64,000 nt of DNA from the NCBI RefSeq assembly GCF_031753505.1, contig NC_089687.1, forward strand, positions 8,282,501-8,346,500, in the 5' to 3' direction. A program made the translations under genes and the position numbers. The notes below the pieces were generated by a model. The model was given only the letters and a program-made list of their open reading frames with translations, did no database searches and was not told the DNA's origin. Below, one piece after another: positions 39,201 through 52,480 of the stretch. How positions within the stretch are numbered: the stretch's first letter is position 1; every line of letters starts with the position of its first letter. The DNA is from Anomalospiza imberbis. Lineage: Eukaryota > Chordata > Aves > Passeriformes > Viduidae.

Positions 39201-42200
39201 GGTATATTTGAATTCTGCTGCAGAATTCAAGGTTAGCTCAGAAATACTGAGCTCCACAAAGAAACATGTTCAGCCCCAAGTTATTTCAATTACTTAGGAT
39301 GGGAAAGATAACACTGTGAAAATATTTAAAAGGTTAGGAAGTGAATACCCCTTCAATGTTTTGGTCTGGGTATTATGCCTTAATAAATATATGGTAATAA
39401 ATAGTCTCTTCAGTTACTCAAATCAAATAAAGTAATTCATCCATGGCATGATTTTATGAGTCTAGCTACAGGAAGTTATGTATATAAAACAAGAGCTAAG
39501 AGATTTGCATAGTCCTCAGCAAATGTACCCAATGACATTACAAAATCTAATGGGGATGTAATGTAGTACACAAATGATTTGCATTCACACACAAGATGGA
39601 TGCAACAAGAGATGAATTTTCTGAAAGTGATGAAAGTTGAAACTCTAGCTAAATGTTTGATTTTCAGAAAGTGCTGATAAGACACTTGCAGGAAATTGGG
39701 AGTGTTAGAGTGATCATCCACAAATTGAAGACCGTGGGAAGAAATTTGGAATAATCATAGCTAAATGATAAAATCAAGTTGTTCTTACTTCTATGGAGAG
39801 TGCTCTTCATCTGCAGCAATACAAAAACTCCTCAGAGCAGGACTTTCCAGCTACTAGATCGGTGCCATGTCACCACATGTCACTTTGTCCTTTAATTACA
39901 ACTGGAAGGCAAGAAAATGTCAATGTTTGCAGCTTCTAAGAGACAGATGCAATTCAATAATTCACACTGTTGCAAACGTGCATCATGGTTGGCTGCTGCT
40001 TTATAGGATCTTAGAGGACTTTTCTGGAAAGTCTGTAATAAAATGATCATTGCTTTAAAACACAATTCAACCTGTTGTCCCAGAAAAAAAAAAAAAATCT
40101 TCTGTTAAGAAAGCATGTAGGGTTTTTATATCTTTTATCAGCTATTCCGTGTATTTGAGTTTATCTGCTTGTTTTCGACTTAAACTGTCCATTTCTAATC
40201 AAGCACGTGTTCTGTGCCTTTTAGGCACCTGTTCCTTTTTGTTTCCCCTGCAATGTTCATTATTGCCCATGACAGATCTTTCCCTAAGACTGCTAAGCAA
40301 AGCAGAAGGCTGCTGCAGAGCAGCATTGCTCTGCCTGGGCAATTTAGATGAGATCAATATTCATTAACATTGGTAATTCACCACACAAGGGGACAGTGCC
40401 TTAAAAATAAACCTCTTAAAGACAGACACAGGGAAATGTTACCCACATGGATAAGACACCACCATCTATTTTCTACACACCCTGTGCACAGCTCACATTG
40501 GTATTAATTGCTGGGACTGCAGCATTTTCCTTCTGTCCAGCTGCCCTCTGCTCCTTCTCTTTTCGCTGGAAGTGTCCCCGGGCCTCTGCTGAATTCTTTA
40601 TTTCTCCCACAGCCCCAACTTCTGCCTGGTCCACTTCCAACCCAGGCTCACTCCCTACACTGATCCTTCTCCTCCTGCTGTCAGATTTTCTGACAGAAAT
40701 CCCAAGGCTGCAATGACTCATTTCATCACCAGTATTACAGAAGAGAATCAGTCTCTGGGACATCTCTAAGCTGTGGCTTTCCTATCCATGGAAAGAGGTG
40801 AAACACTTAGTGAGGCTGTGATCCTGCTTTGGGCCAAACCAGACCTGTGAAGAACGTCTTTAGCTTTTCTTCAGCTTGAAGAACACAGGTTTGTTCTAGG
40901 ACAAACCAAAACAAATCTTAATTTATCTGGTTCTACCCAACTTTTTTCCATTTTTCTTGGGTTTCTTACGCCCAACAGCACCTGACTACATGAAGATAAA
41001 ACATGTTAAAGGAAATTTTAAAATGTGGAAAAATGTCAGTGTAACTGGATTTTTCTATACTGTTATGTGCACAAGTGTAAAGCAATTCTCTTGACTGTAT
41101 TTTTCTTCAGAAGGATGATTTAGAAATATTACATTTTTTTGTGGAAACATTAAAAAAGAAAAACAGAACCTATTTGAATTTGAATTAAATGTTTCATTCT
41201 CAAGAATTTGAGTTTGCATTTGAGGGTATTGAGGCTTTTCATTCCTTGATTGCAAAGAAATATTAAAAACTTAGAATATGTACTATAATCTTTTTATATA
41301 TGCAAAACTCTCATTAAGGAGAAGGTTTTTACTAAATACTTAAATCTATCCATTTACCTCAGGTGGAAAGATGATTAAAAATATTGGGAATTTTTAATGA
41401 TAAATCTTTTAAGAAAAAAGTTCAAATGAGTCTAATGATCTCATCTATTTCTTTTGTGAAAGAAGTAACAGATGAAGACACTGCTACTTTTCAAAAAAAC
41501 CTCAATATATATTTAAAAAAAGTCATTATATATTATTAATTAAATCTGCAACAACCTTAACTCAGTAGCTCCAATGGCTTCACTGGAGCTAAGGTGAGAC
41601 ATGGGGTTCAAAAAAGCTCAATTCTGATTTATGTTTTAGTTATTTATACCTTGGTTTACATCCCATGAGTTGGGTATGGTTTCTCATGGGCTCAAGGAAC
41701 ACTTGATTTGTTAGACTGGGGTTTTTTTTCTTATCTTTAACTTCTTGCTCCTGATACTAATTAGAATAATAACAAAGCCATAGTGAGATGACAGTAATAA
41801 GAATTTAGAGCAAGAGAGGTGTTACATGATACTAAGAAAAACATAAATCAGCGACCATCTACAAAAAACAAATTGCTAGAATGTACCCAGTCTCTCCTAC
41901 TAATGGCTTTCCAAGCTGAATTTCATTCAAACAGCAAAGGTTTCAACACACAGAATGAAAAGGAATTAAGAAACAGAAAATGTTCGGGCCAAAAGGCAAT
42001 TAAACATTAGGACATCCTACCAACCCTCACGATGAAGAATATGACCACAAAAGTGAACACCCTCAAGAAACCCAGCTGGTGTAGATGGAAGTTTGCCCCA
42101 GGTCCTCCTGCTACAGGACAACCTAAAGAGCTGAGATTTGCTGCACCCTGGGGACTTAGGAAAGACTGCCACCCCCTTTGCTTTGTGTCTGTCATTCCCT

Positions 42201-43984
42201 TTCTGATGGGTTGATAATTTCGAAGCATTTTCTCACTATCCTGCTGTGAGAAATGCTGCAACAAAACTTACAGGGTTTGTTGTTTGGTTTGTTTTTTGTT
42301 TTCAACTGAAAATACAGTTCCTACATCACCAGCTTGGCAAGTTTCATTTTTTAACCCTCAAGTGCTCCCTGCTACAATCAGGAATCCAGAATTGCAGCAT
42401 GCCAGTTTCAGGTTGGCTTGGCCTCATCTTTCTTGTTTCATTGAACAATGTTTCTTTGAAGAGACCCAAATTTTTTTTTGGCTGGCTTTGTTTTGATGGA
42501 GTTTAATATCAAACTACATTTCTCTGTTTGGTGCTCTGGTTTTGAAGCACCCAAAACATTTACAAAGGTGAAAACTACAATATGAGAAAAATGCTGAAAA
42601 CTAATATTTTGGATTTGAAAATGAAAATACAGTTATCTTGAGAGAGCTAAAGTGTTAGTGCTTTTCCCCCTAAAATCCTCTTAGAGATTGATCAGCATAT
42701 TTTGTATTTCTGAATAATATTTTTCCACTGAGTTATCCTTTAAAAGTACTGACCAACACAAAATGTATGAAAGCTATTTCTTCATCACCTGATTCTTTCT
42801 TAAATTCTTAGATCATAATTGTGTTTTAACCTTTCTTTTTCTTATCCTTCTACAGTCATCACCAAGAAGTTTACAGCTCATGACAGCATCCATTTTATGG
42901 TGTAGCCATTTGTTAAATTCCTTCAGGATTGATTATCACCCGCTTTACTGATGGGTTTTCTTGCCAGTTTTAATATCCTTCTGCATTCCTCTGAGGTAGC
43001 TACAAGTCTTTTTGGCAGATTACTTTAAAATTAACTGATAATGACTTTAATGTGTTGATAATTTGATAATACAGCCCTCAAAATTGTATTCCAGCTGCTT
43101 GCAGTTTGCTGATTGGCCACATCATTTAGCAGGAGGAGTTAATTGTGAAAGACTTGAAATTTTACATAAGCAAATGTCACAAACTTTATGTATTAGCATG
43201 GAGCACATCTGGAGGCACTCCCCTGCAGTTAAACCAGATTTATACAATTAAGAACTGAAAAGTGATATTCAGTATGTGTAAAAAAATGAATAAAAAGCCA
43301 CAGACAGTGTTCATCCACTCCAATGGCTGTCAGATAATTCAAATTAAAAACAAAAATAAACAAAAATAAATTCAAACTAGTAAGTATACCTATTCTTTGT
43401 TGTTTTCAAACAATATTTTCTCCAACAGAACAAGAGCATCTTTGCATGGAGTGGTATTACCAGCAGTTTCTGACCAAGGTATCATTAGCTCAAAACCTAA
43501 TTTCTTTAGCCGAGTACCCTCATTTAAAGAGTTTTCTCAGTTTATATGAAAACCTCAGTTTTACAGCAAATACTGAATACCCCCTGTACTTTTCATTGAT
43601 TTAATTAATGACACTGCCCTATTCTCTGAAGACAATTTTTAGGTTTGTTCTCATCTTTGTGGTGACCCTGGATACAGTGAGTAACCACAACTGCCTGCCC
43701 TCTGTGCCATGCCCTGTGTCCCTGCCCTGAGTCACACACACTGCTGAGCAATGCTACTCAACTTGTGATGAGTGATCACAATGGGATAAACTGCCTGAAT
43801 GCCACCACAGGGAAATGGCAAACCCACTTTTATCTGCTTTAGAGAGAATTTAAATTTCCTTAATCTCCAAAATTGTAAGCAGAAGAACAGCTGCTACTTG
43901 TCACAGAGCTTTATACGAGTTTGGAAGGGGGAGAGGGACCAAACCAGTGATGAGTGGTGGGACAGAATGCCAAAACTTGAGGAA
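36223..43984. other. Non-coding stretch
   Basis: No supported gene. A GC-richer patch at 37700-38090 carries 84- to 115-codon frames on both strands with no motif. An imperfectly placed 14-base A run is at 40084-40097. A short hairpin at 39208-39230 is listed separately. Confidence 0.55.
39208..39230. repeat. Near-perfect palindrome, 11-bp arms
   Basis: Arms TTGAATTCTGC and GCAGAATTCAA are exact reverse complements around a single T. Confidence 0.85.
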
Positions 43985-44249
43985 GATTTTTGCATTTCAG
44001 TAAGTCTTTCAATACTGTCTCTCATAGTGCCTTTCTGGTCAAAATGTCCAGCACACAGCTGGGTAAACACATCATGGGATGGGTGAGCGACTGGCTCATG
44101 GGTCGGGCACAAAGGGTTACAGCCTCACAGAGCTCAAGAAGCATTTGGACAATACTCAGGCACATGCTGTGACTCCTGTGCAGGGCTGGGAGCTGGACTC
44201 CATGATCCTTGTAGGTCCCTTCCAACCCAGCTTCTTCTGTGGTTCTGTC
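43985..44249 (+). mobile_element. CR1 LINE with internal deletion
   Basis: The first half translates on the plus strand to a CR1 reverse-transcriptase segment: SKSFNTVSHSAFL followed by MGWVSDWLMGRAQRV, the region around the conserved 'FDTVSH' and 'NWL-GRAQRV' motifs. Right after this, at about 44120-44130, the sequence changes directly to the CR1 3' untranslated region (GAGCTCAAGAAGCATTTGG, then GATCCTTGTAGGTCCCTTCC and a tail ending TGGTTCTGTCA). The rest of the reverse transcriptase, including the catalytic aspartate region, is missing. The copy is dead and 5' truncated. The internal deletion may have occurred during insertion or afterwards. Confidence 0.8.
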
Positions 44250-44774
44250 ATTCAGGCAAATGCAAAACAACTGCATTTTAAACAGGTGGTTCCAAATTAC
44301 CTGGTAAAATTGCATTTAAAAATGGACCCACAGAACTGTCTTTGATTCCAAAAGGTTTAGTAATGAAAAATATGAAGCACAAGTTAGATTCTCAGCTGAC
44401 ATTAAATCAGCAGGGCTTAACATCAGTGGAATATCCAGCTCCAAATATACTTTTCATTGGCAGTGAAATATGTATGTATGAGTTTGGACTAACAATGGAG
44501 GTTTCAGATTAAACAGAGGTTTGAAGTGCTGACTCAACATACAGCTCCATTAAGTAAATTATAGTGAGTAATTTTTAAAGCATAAATTACAAGTGGCTGA
44601 CACTTACATGTGTAACTATACATATTGATCAGCAGCAGAATGAGAAATACAAGTGTATTTGGAAGACTGCAAGGTGTACATATTAGAAATACCTACAGAG
44701 ATGTGCTTTTAAGTGACTGCTCAGGAACTCTGGGACTGAGCAGCACACATTTGAATTCAAACCTTCCATCTTAC

Positions 44775-44882
44775 TGAACTAAGTCCAGCTCCATGCCCTT
44801 CCTTCAGATCCTGTCCCTGGTCCCCACAGAGAAGGGGGAGCAGTGCCTGCCCTTCGGCTTCCCCTCATGAGGAAACTTCTTG
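44775..44882 (-). mobile_element. CR1 LINE fragment from near the 3' end
   Basis: The plus strand reads TGTCCCTGGTCCCCACAGAG, then GCAGTGCCTGCCC, then TTCCCCTCATGAGGAAACTT. This is the reverse complement of a segment of the 3' part of one avian CR1 subfamily. Both ends are lost: neither the coding part nor the octamer tail is present. It lies about 530 bp from the preceding forward-strand CR1 but in the opposite orientation, so the two are separate insertions. Confidence 0.6.
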
Positions 44883-47800
44883 CACCCTTCCAAACCCAGC
44901 CTCTGCTGCTGGAGGCAGAACAGGATGTTTCTATTTTCTCTTACTTGATATATTTACTATTTAATATTATTTCATTTGAAAATTAATGAAAATAGATTTC
45001 ACTACAACTACTTATGAATTTACCATTCTCTATAATTTCAGCATTAGGATAATGAGAGTTGCAATAGCTTCTCATTTAGAGGACTGGAGGAAATGTGTCT
45101 GACTAATTTGAAGGCAGAACTCTTAAGTTTAAATTGCAGAATAGGGCTGGAGTATCTCACCTAGAACTCCTTTCTGCCTTTGTGTCCTTTCTTCACAAAG
45201 CCAGTATAAAAATAATGAATTATTAAAAATATTTGACACTTTCTAATATTAAATTGTAAATGGAGAACCTAAAATTTTATTCCATTTCTTTATTAAAATT
45301 ATATTTTACATACAAAAAGGAAATAACACCCTCTGATATTTTTGCACCAAGTTATAGAGGAAAATATTCACCAATACCAACATAATTAGGATTTTAATCC
45401 TTCCTGTTTCTAGCTGACCATTACGAGTTCCAAACACCATATCTTAATGGGGGTGTATCATCTTTCCTGACTGTAAAACTAGAACACTTCAAGACTCTGT
45501 TCACTTTATTATCCTCTTTTGCCCTCATTTCCTACATAAACCTCACACTTCATCATGTCTGAATACTTCTGAATCCTTCTTCAGCAGCCTTTTGTGTCTT
45601 CTTGATGCTTCACACTCTTCTCAGACTTTGGGAACTATTGTCTTATTTGTTTGGTGCAAAGGAGGGTGACACAGGGGTAGAATCTCTGGAGAAATAGATG
45701 TATTCAATTACAGTCTCCTGCCTTAACTCTTATCAAAAACTTCAGACTTTGGAGACTGTGGGATGTGCATAAATGAGCTAACGTGAGCTATCGCAGGGCT
45801 CACACAAACTTTCTAAGAGTTCAGAAGCATCTAGAAAATCTCCCTGTTTTTGTTTTCTCCTGTTCCTTGCTGAGCTGCCCCATATCACTTTTTCCTGCCT
45901 TCATGCTTGACTGGCATCTGGTTGCCCTATGTTTGTATTGTTATTGCTCAACCCTTTTATTGTGGATTGCAAATCCTGATGGATATCAATCTACAGAACA
46001 AGCACTCCTTTACACAAAAAGGACATTTAAAGTAATTGTAAAAAGTGTAAAGAGGTGAAACATCTAGGAAATAATATAGCCTAAATACAATATTATGTTG
46101 GGAAATCACAGAAAATCAAACAAAGCAGTGGGGTGGTTACATTTTTGCCTCTTTTTTTACCAACTAAAAAAAGAAGTCTGTGGTAAGCACAGAAGTCATT
46201 TCATATTTTGGTTAAATGGTGAATAACTTTCACAAACAGTTTCTTGAACTGAGGTAGTTAGCTGAAATAATTTAGTCTTCAGCAGTATAGGAAAAGAACC
46301 ATTAATAAACAAGGGTTAATATGCAGCTGTCCTGATTTCCCACGTGCAAGATAATTCTTACTCAGGTGAATGTTCCCAGGATCTTTACCTGAGTAACTCC
46401 TGTCAGCCTGGAAGGTCAGAGATGGAGAAAGGTGAAGGCACATCTTAAAAACTGTGTGAGGCCACGCTCCTAAACCACACCACCCTGAGCTAGAGTTGGT
46501 ATTTTTACCACTAAATGTTTCATAACATCTCAGTATTTGTTGATATTCCAGAATACTGATGGGATGACAAGACAGCATATTTCTTGTATGAGCTCCACTA
46601 GAATTCATTGGAGCAAAGAGCCTCTTCCAAGAGGCTTAGGGTATGATCAGCAGCAATTACTTATGCAGATGTAGAGATGCTCTAGCAGTATTCTATCCTT
46701 GGAGGATTCATTGATTTTTGGCAGGAATTTTAAATAATGGATGAGTTGAACATGAGGTCCCCAAGGGAAAAATGTATCATGCAAACACTAACAAGTATAT
46801 TATTCACTTCTGCTTTGAAAAATTCAATTGTCAGTCCATGATTTTCACAGTCAGGTGAGCAACAGGAGAAAACCAGAGATGCTTGTTTTTATGCTAACAT
46901 TACAATGTGAAAGCTCTTAGAGTCAGGAGAAAGCTGATATCCCAAATAGCTGGGGGATAAAGGGTGGGTGGGAGTGGTGACCTTGATCACAGACCACTCT
47001 GAGCACATCGCTCACCGTGGGGGCTGCTTGAACCACATCAGTCTTGTTCCTGCCTTTGTCCCCTGGCTCTATGATTAACCAAGGCCTAGAGTTTAATATT
47101 TTCAGTGTTGCAGGCACATTAATCAGTTTGTAAAGTTTGTGCAATCCCTCACTGTGACAGCTCTGCCTCGCTGAGCTCTGAAGCGTCACCAGAGCAACGC
47201 ACCCGACAAACTTCTCCTGAACTTTGCTGGGAAAAAGGATGTGGAGGGGATGGAGGGTGCTGTGAAGCACTAAACAGTCTCAGCACCACAGTGGTTCTCA
47301 GCTGTTATGCTCTGAAAATAACAGAGTCTGCTTGTCAGACAGGCAGGGTGAGTCAAGAAAGAATCATTTTGTGATGTTCCCTGTCCTCCTTCGCCGGTCA
47401 CTTTGACATGATCGAGAACATGGAGAGCAGGCAATTACTTGGGCAAACTTCTGACTTAGTGCTGTTTGCATGCTTCTCTCTGGTGTTTCACTCCAGTTAC
47501 AGTACTAGGAATTTTCATTTCCCTGTATATTTCTCTCATGTCTACGAAGTGTATGTATGACCACAAAGGATTAATCACAGTACAGCAAGTGGCTAAGGAA
47601 TAATGAAAAAATGGTATGTTTGAAGATAAAGTGACACAGAGAAGGTTTAAGGATGCTATTCACCAATACAAGCACCTATGATCAGACTATTAAATATTTG
47701 AGTAATAAAGACAGTGCAAGAGAAGCTGCTTTCCTACAACAGTCTTTAAAGGAAAAAAAAAAGTCACAGCTTCAGGGCAATAAATATTTCAATAAATCTG

Positions 47801-50507
47801 TACTAGATTTGATGAATAAAATATTTGGGAAGAGAAAGAAAAAGGATGAACTATGGAAGAAGAACACCAGAATAAGTAGAAGAATTTTAATATTTTCCAA
47901 AGTAGTGCTATGACATTTTGCTGTAAAATATCAATTTAATTTCAAAATCACTGGCATCAAAAAACAAACAAAAAAGCTCAACCAACCAAAAAAGAAAAAA
48001 AAAAAAAAAACTGCAAAAGAAAGAAAGAAGGAAAAAAATACCAGGTAGTTGGAGAAAATAATTATGATTGGCATGAAAGGAATTCTCTCCACTTTCTTCT
48101 TCATATTATCCAGGAAATTATAAAGTAAGAAAATTAAGCTGATATGACCAAAGCAGTTGCAAAATCTGTATTTAGCAACTCGAGGCAGACTCATAAGGTA
48201 GTTCTCTTATCTTTCCAGCATTAATAAGTGATGACTGTTGCAGGGGGACCTGCCTGTTCATATATTTCTCTCACATTCATTGGCCCCTCTGGAGAAGGGC
48301 TGTGCTGTACTTTGGAATAAAGTTCAGCTCTCCCTGCTGAATTCCCATCAGCAGAGGCTGAGCTGTAAGCATGGCTCCTGCACTACAATTACTTAATAAA
48401 GCTGGCAGCTGCTATCCTGGGAGCATGAGCACTCACCTTAAATATTGCATAAAAAACAGCAGCCCAAATACTCAGGAGAAGAAGGGGAACTAAGAGGCAG
48501 TTCCAGCAACACTGAACAGAACCTGAGTCCCCTTCTGTCTGCTGGAGAGCTGGCCGAGAAGCACTGCTGTGTTAGAGAACAAGGTGCTTCTGTCATAACA
48601 AAATGCAGCAGAGGCCAATGCCCCAGTTAAAAATTAGGATGCCCCAAAAATGATCCTGCCCTCTGAGGAGCTTGCTGAGCCTGGAAAAGCAGAGCTCCCA
48701 CTCATGACTAATAATTAGTGTGGAATGGGTTTCCTTGCTGGGCATTTAGAAAACAGACACACGACAGCTGCTTTGCTCCCAAATCTTATCAACTGCTGCC
48801 TCTCTCCAGCTGTTATGGCAGCAGAGATGTTGGGGTGTTCTCCTCGTTGTTTCTGTGTCCTTTTTGCCACCCCAGCTGAAAAAATCCCCACATTATCAAT
48901 GAGCAGTGATGGCATTTACTTTGCTAAATGGAGCTCAAGAAAGAATATGTATAAATTCCTTTTATTCTGGGGCAGGATTGAGCTGCTGGAGTCAACTTTT
49001 TGTCTAAAAGGGATCACTCCAGGATTAGCTGAAAGAAATTCAGATTCTCTTTTTGCCCCCACTAAAAGGATGCAGAAGCCAAGCAGAAATGTATCAGGCT
49101 TTTTTCCTATTATCCCCCGTTTGGTCCAACAAAAACTGGAACAATTTTGCCTAACACAAACAATTAGTGGGATGTTTGAAATTCCCACTTAGAATGATTT
49201 CAGACTGCAAGTCCATTATGTTTCTCTGAGACTCACACTCTTAAATTACTAAGGATTTAAAAGAAAGCAGCTTGCTGCCATATCCCAATGTAAACTCAGA
49301 AGAACCATAATTGTCCTTTCAGCATCTCTGCAACTGAAACATTTTCCTGTCTTATATTGAATTCTGCAGTTCACAGTAACAGAGTAAAAGTTTTTTCTAA
49401 CCTGAACTAATGAACAGTAAATCATTTAAAGCATGCAAACCCAGTTCAGAGAAATGGAAAAAGTCAGTTGTAATTCGTGGAATTTCCAAAGTAGATTTCT
49501 CTGCATGATGCTCTTCAGCTCTCTTTTCACAAAACATGCTTATTTTCAAGAATTAAAGAAAAAAAAAAGAGAAAAGAAGAGATAATTTTGTTTCATCGTA
49601 TAAAGTGTAAAGCAGCAGTCAGGCCAAGGGAAAGAGGCCTAGAAAGTGGAAGAAAAAAAACATTATTTCTATTGGAGAATACTTCAAACACATCTTCTCT
49701 CACAAAAATATTTCCTCTCCTAACTTCCCCACAGGCACTGTTTAATATGGTTCCATAAAGCTTATTAAAAAACCTGGTAATATTACAAAATGAAATTAAA
49801 CCCATCAAGACACCCAGTAGGAAAATTATGACAAATTATGTTAATTTTGGTCTACTGTTCCTCTACTGCTGGACAAGAGTCATGTGTTTGCAATAGGAAA
49901 CTTCACATTAAATTGTGAAAAAAAGTTAAATCTGCTAAAATTGTCCCTCAGATTATGATCTATCATCCAGCAATAATTTCTGTTTCTTTAATTTGCATCA
50001 CACATCTAATTGTAAATATTAAAACTGTGTATCCACACTTTTGTGAAAAGATGAGTTGTGGTCACAGTCTCACTGGATACTCAGGTATTGTGTCTTTTGT
50101 CTGTTGTAGTCCCTCCTGATTTTGAAACAAGGCACCTCCTAGTGAAGAAACTTGAAACTTGAACTTCTTCATATTGGCAAACATTTGCCCCTTACCCAGT
50201 CTCCTTTTTTGGAGTGACAAACTGTCATAACCTGCATTTGACATGTGCTCATCTAAAGAAGCACATTTAGTATTTAGTGCTAAAATCTAGGTCCTTGGTA
50301 AAGATTAAATAAAGGGAATTTGATTTTCATAAGGCACATTTTACCATCAGAGACTTGGAGACCCTTGAAATAAAATCCAGAGCCAAGAACCTGAAACTCT
50401 TTAAATTCCTGAACGTAACCAGTATTTTGCAATATGGACTAGCAAGAAACATTTTTCAAGAAATTACATTTGGTTTGGTTCAATGTAATTAGCCAAATAA
50501 CTGGTGA
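44883..50507. other. Non-coding stretch between CR1 copies
   Basis: No supported gene. A GC-richer block with several CpGs lies at about 46923-47290. The 155-codon plus frame at 48725-49192 is opposed by a 90-codon minus frame and has no motif I recognise. An A-rich low-complexity patch is at 47957-48040. Confidence 0.5.
47957..48040. repeat. A-rich low-complexity patch
   Basis: AAAC, AACC and GAAA units surround a 15-base A run at about 47996-48010. Confidence 0.8.
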
Positions 50508-50541
50508 TTATGTAAAAATAATGGTTATATAAAAATAATGG
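50508..50541. repeat. 17-bp tandem duplication
   Basis: TTATGTAAAAATAATGG is followed directly by TTATATAAAAATAATGG, one mismatch apart. It lies about 100 bp from the 3' end of the large CR1. Confidence 0.85.
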
Positions 50542-50637
50542 ATCTCTCATGGTGTTTTGGTAACAGTTTGCAAAGCAGGGTAAGGTTTGCTCTTACTAGA
50601 GAAGAGTAAGGGTTTTGTTTTCAAAGTTGATACCCCC

Positions 50638-51440
50638 ATTCACAGAATTCACAGTATTCACAGAAATCACAGAATTCACAGAATGTCTGGGTTGGAAGAG
50701 ACCTTCAAGATCATCGAGTCCAACCCATGCCCTAGCACCTCAATTAGATCATGGCACTGAGTGCCACATCCAGTCTTTTTTAAACACATCCAGGGACGGT
50801 GATTCCACCACCTGCCTTGGCAGTCCGTTCCAGTACTTTATCACCCTTTCTGTAAAAAACTTTTTCCTAATATCCAACCTATATTTCCCTTGACGCAGCT
50901 TGAGACTGTGTCCTCTTGTTCTGTCAGCTGCTGCCTGGTGAAAGAGGTCAACCCCCACCTGACTACAGCCACCCTTCAGGAAGTTGTAGAGAGTGATAAG
51001 GTCGCCTCTGAGTTTCCCTTTCTCTGGGCTAAACAGCCCCAGCTCCCTCAGTCGTTCCTCACAGGCCTTGTGTTCCAAGCCCTTCACCAGCCTCGCTGCC
51101 TCCTCTGGACGCGCCCAAGCACCTCAACGTCCTTCCCAAACTGAGGGCCCAGAACTGGACACAGCACTCCAGGTGTGGCCTCACCAGTGCTGAGTACAGG
51201 GGAAGAATGACCTCCCTGCTCCTGCTGGCCACACTATTCTTGATACAGGCCAGGATGCCACTGGCCTTCTTGGCCACCAGGGCACACTGCTGGCTCATGT
51301 TCAGCCAGCTGTTGACCAGTGCCCCCAGGTCCCTTTCTGCCTGGGTACTGTCCAGCCACACCGTCCCCAGCCTGTAATGTTGCAGGGGATTATTGTGGCC
51401 AAAATGCAGTACCCGGCACTTGGACTTCTTAAACTTCATC
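50638..51440 (-). mobile_element. CR1 LINE, 5'-truncated, best copy in window
   Basis: This is the C-terminal reverse-transcriptase region plus 3' end of a CR1 retrotransposon, inserted in minus orientation. From 5' to 3' of the element, the protein reads MKFKKSKCRVLHFG, later SQQCALVAKKASGILACI, then SRSREVILPLYSALVRPHLE (51439 downward), and after a frame change ERLRELGLFSPEKGKLRGDL and TERVIKYWNGLPRQVVESPS (to about 50760). The frame shifts somewhere between about 51150 and 51090, where the two open frames overlap, so the protein is broken. The polymerase catalytic motif and the endonuclease lie upstream and are missing. The element ends at 50638-50684 in a run of TTCACAGAA-type units, the CR1 3' microsatellite, instead of poly-A. 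Matching sequence stops near 51440, the 5' truncation point. Confidence 0.95.
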
Positions 51441-52480
51441 CCATTGGATAAATGATTGGATTAAAGAGAGAGAAAAGATTAATCCCAACTCTTCAGCTCT
51501 ACTCTGACCTCAAATCACATCTGGCAGCCCAACACAAATCTAAGAAACTACCCTTCAGGATTTAACTGATCAGCATTCCCCCATTTGTAATTATGTGAAG
51601 CCATTACCTTGCTCAAGGCTCACTGCAGTATATAAACATCTCGTTTACACACACAACGTTTCCTTCAGAGCAAAAGCCACTCGTGGGGAGATTGTATCCA
51701 ATAAAACAGACATTCTAAAAGAGTAAACCTCCAGGGACTCATGCTTAGTGGACCATATGGAAAGAAGAGTACACCCAAATTGATAAGGGGGATTCTGTTC
51801 AGCTCATTTGGAATTTACTTAACAAACACTAAGACTTTATATCTCACAGACATTTGCTTGTAGATAAGGTCAGCTCAAGAGCACACATTTGGCATTGGTA
51901 AATATAACTTTAAGCTACATTTAAATAAAATATTATATTTTTAAGTTGCAGACAATAAAAACTGAATAAAAGCTGTGAATTTTGCCATATGCAAGTATGT
52001 TCTGTCTAAAATAATTGCACCAAATACAGGGAATGAGCAGTAGCCTAACAAGAGCAGACACTGCAGTGATCAGTTTCCCTTCTGTTTTTCACAAACTTTT
52101 CCATAGTGGAATACAAGCAATAAGAAGCTGACTTTTCTCTGAGAAGGTGCTGGTTGTGGAGATAAGAGATCTCCTGCACTAAATGACACAACACTCATCT
52201 TTAGAGCTTCAGAGGTCAGTGAGAGATAAGGCAGAGATGTGCTGCTGCTGCTGCTTTACAAAGCAATAAGAGCACATTCATAAAGAGGTGCATCCTCACC
52301 ATAAATTTTCTGTTATCTCCAACCTTCCAGTCAAACAAATCATCTTGCAGGGAGTTTCAGCTACTCTGTGCTTTCCTCTTATTCATCCCACACGGAAAAG
52401 ACTTGCAACATAATTTCCTGGACATACAAGTAGCAACACTTTATGATCATTAATGTCTATTTGCTACAACATCACAGCTA
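51441..52480. other. Non-coding stretch
   Basis: AT-rich, nothing recognised except a short (GCT)5 run at 52241-52255. Confidence 0.6.

Noticed and set aside
48290..48400. GGAATAAAG followed by GC-richer sequence, resembling the end of a retroviral LTR
   Set aside because: No paired LTR, no TG/CA boundaries or target duplication could be identified by eye.
48725..49192. 155-codon plus-strand frame as a possible gene
   Set aside because: The opposite strand is open over the same region, there is no motif or promoter signal, and low stop density explains it.
49360..49420. Phrase resembling CR1 (CACAGTAACAGAGTAAAAGTT)
   Set aside because: Short, A/T-rich match with no further CR1 sequence on either side.
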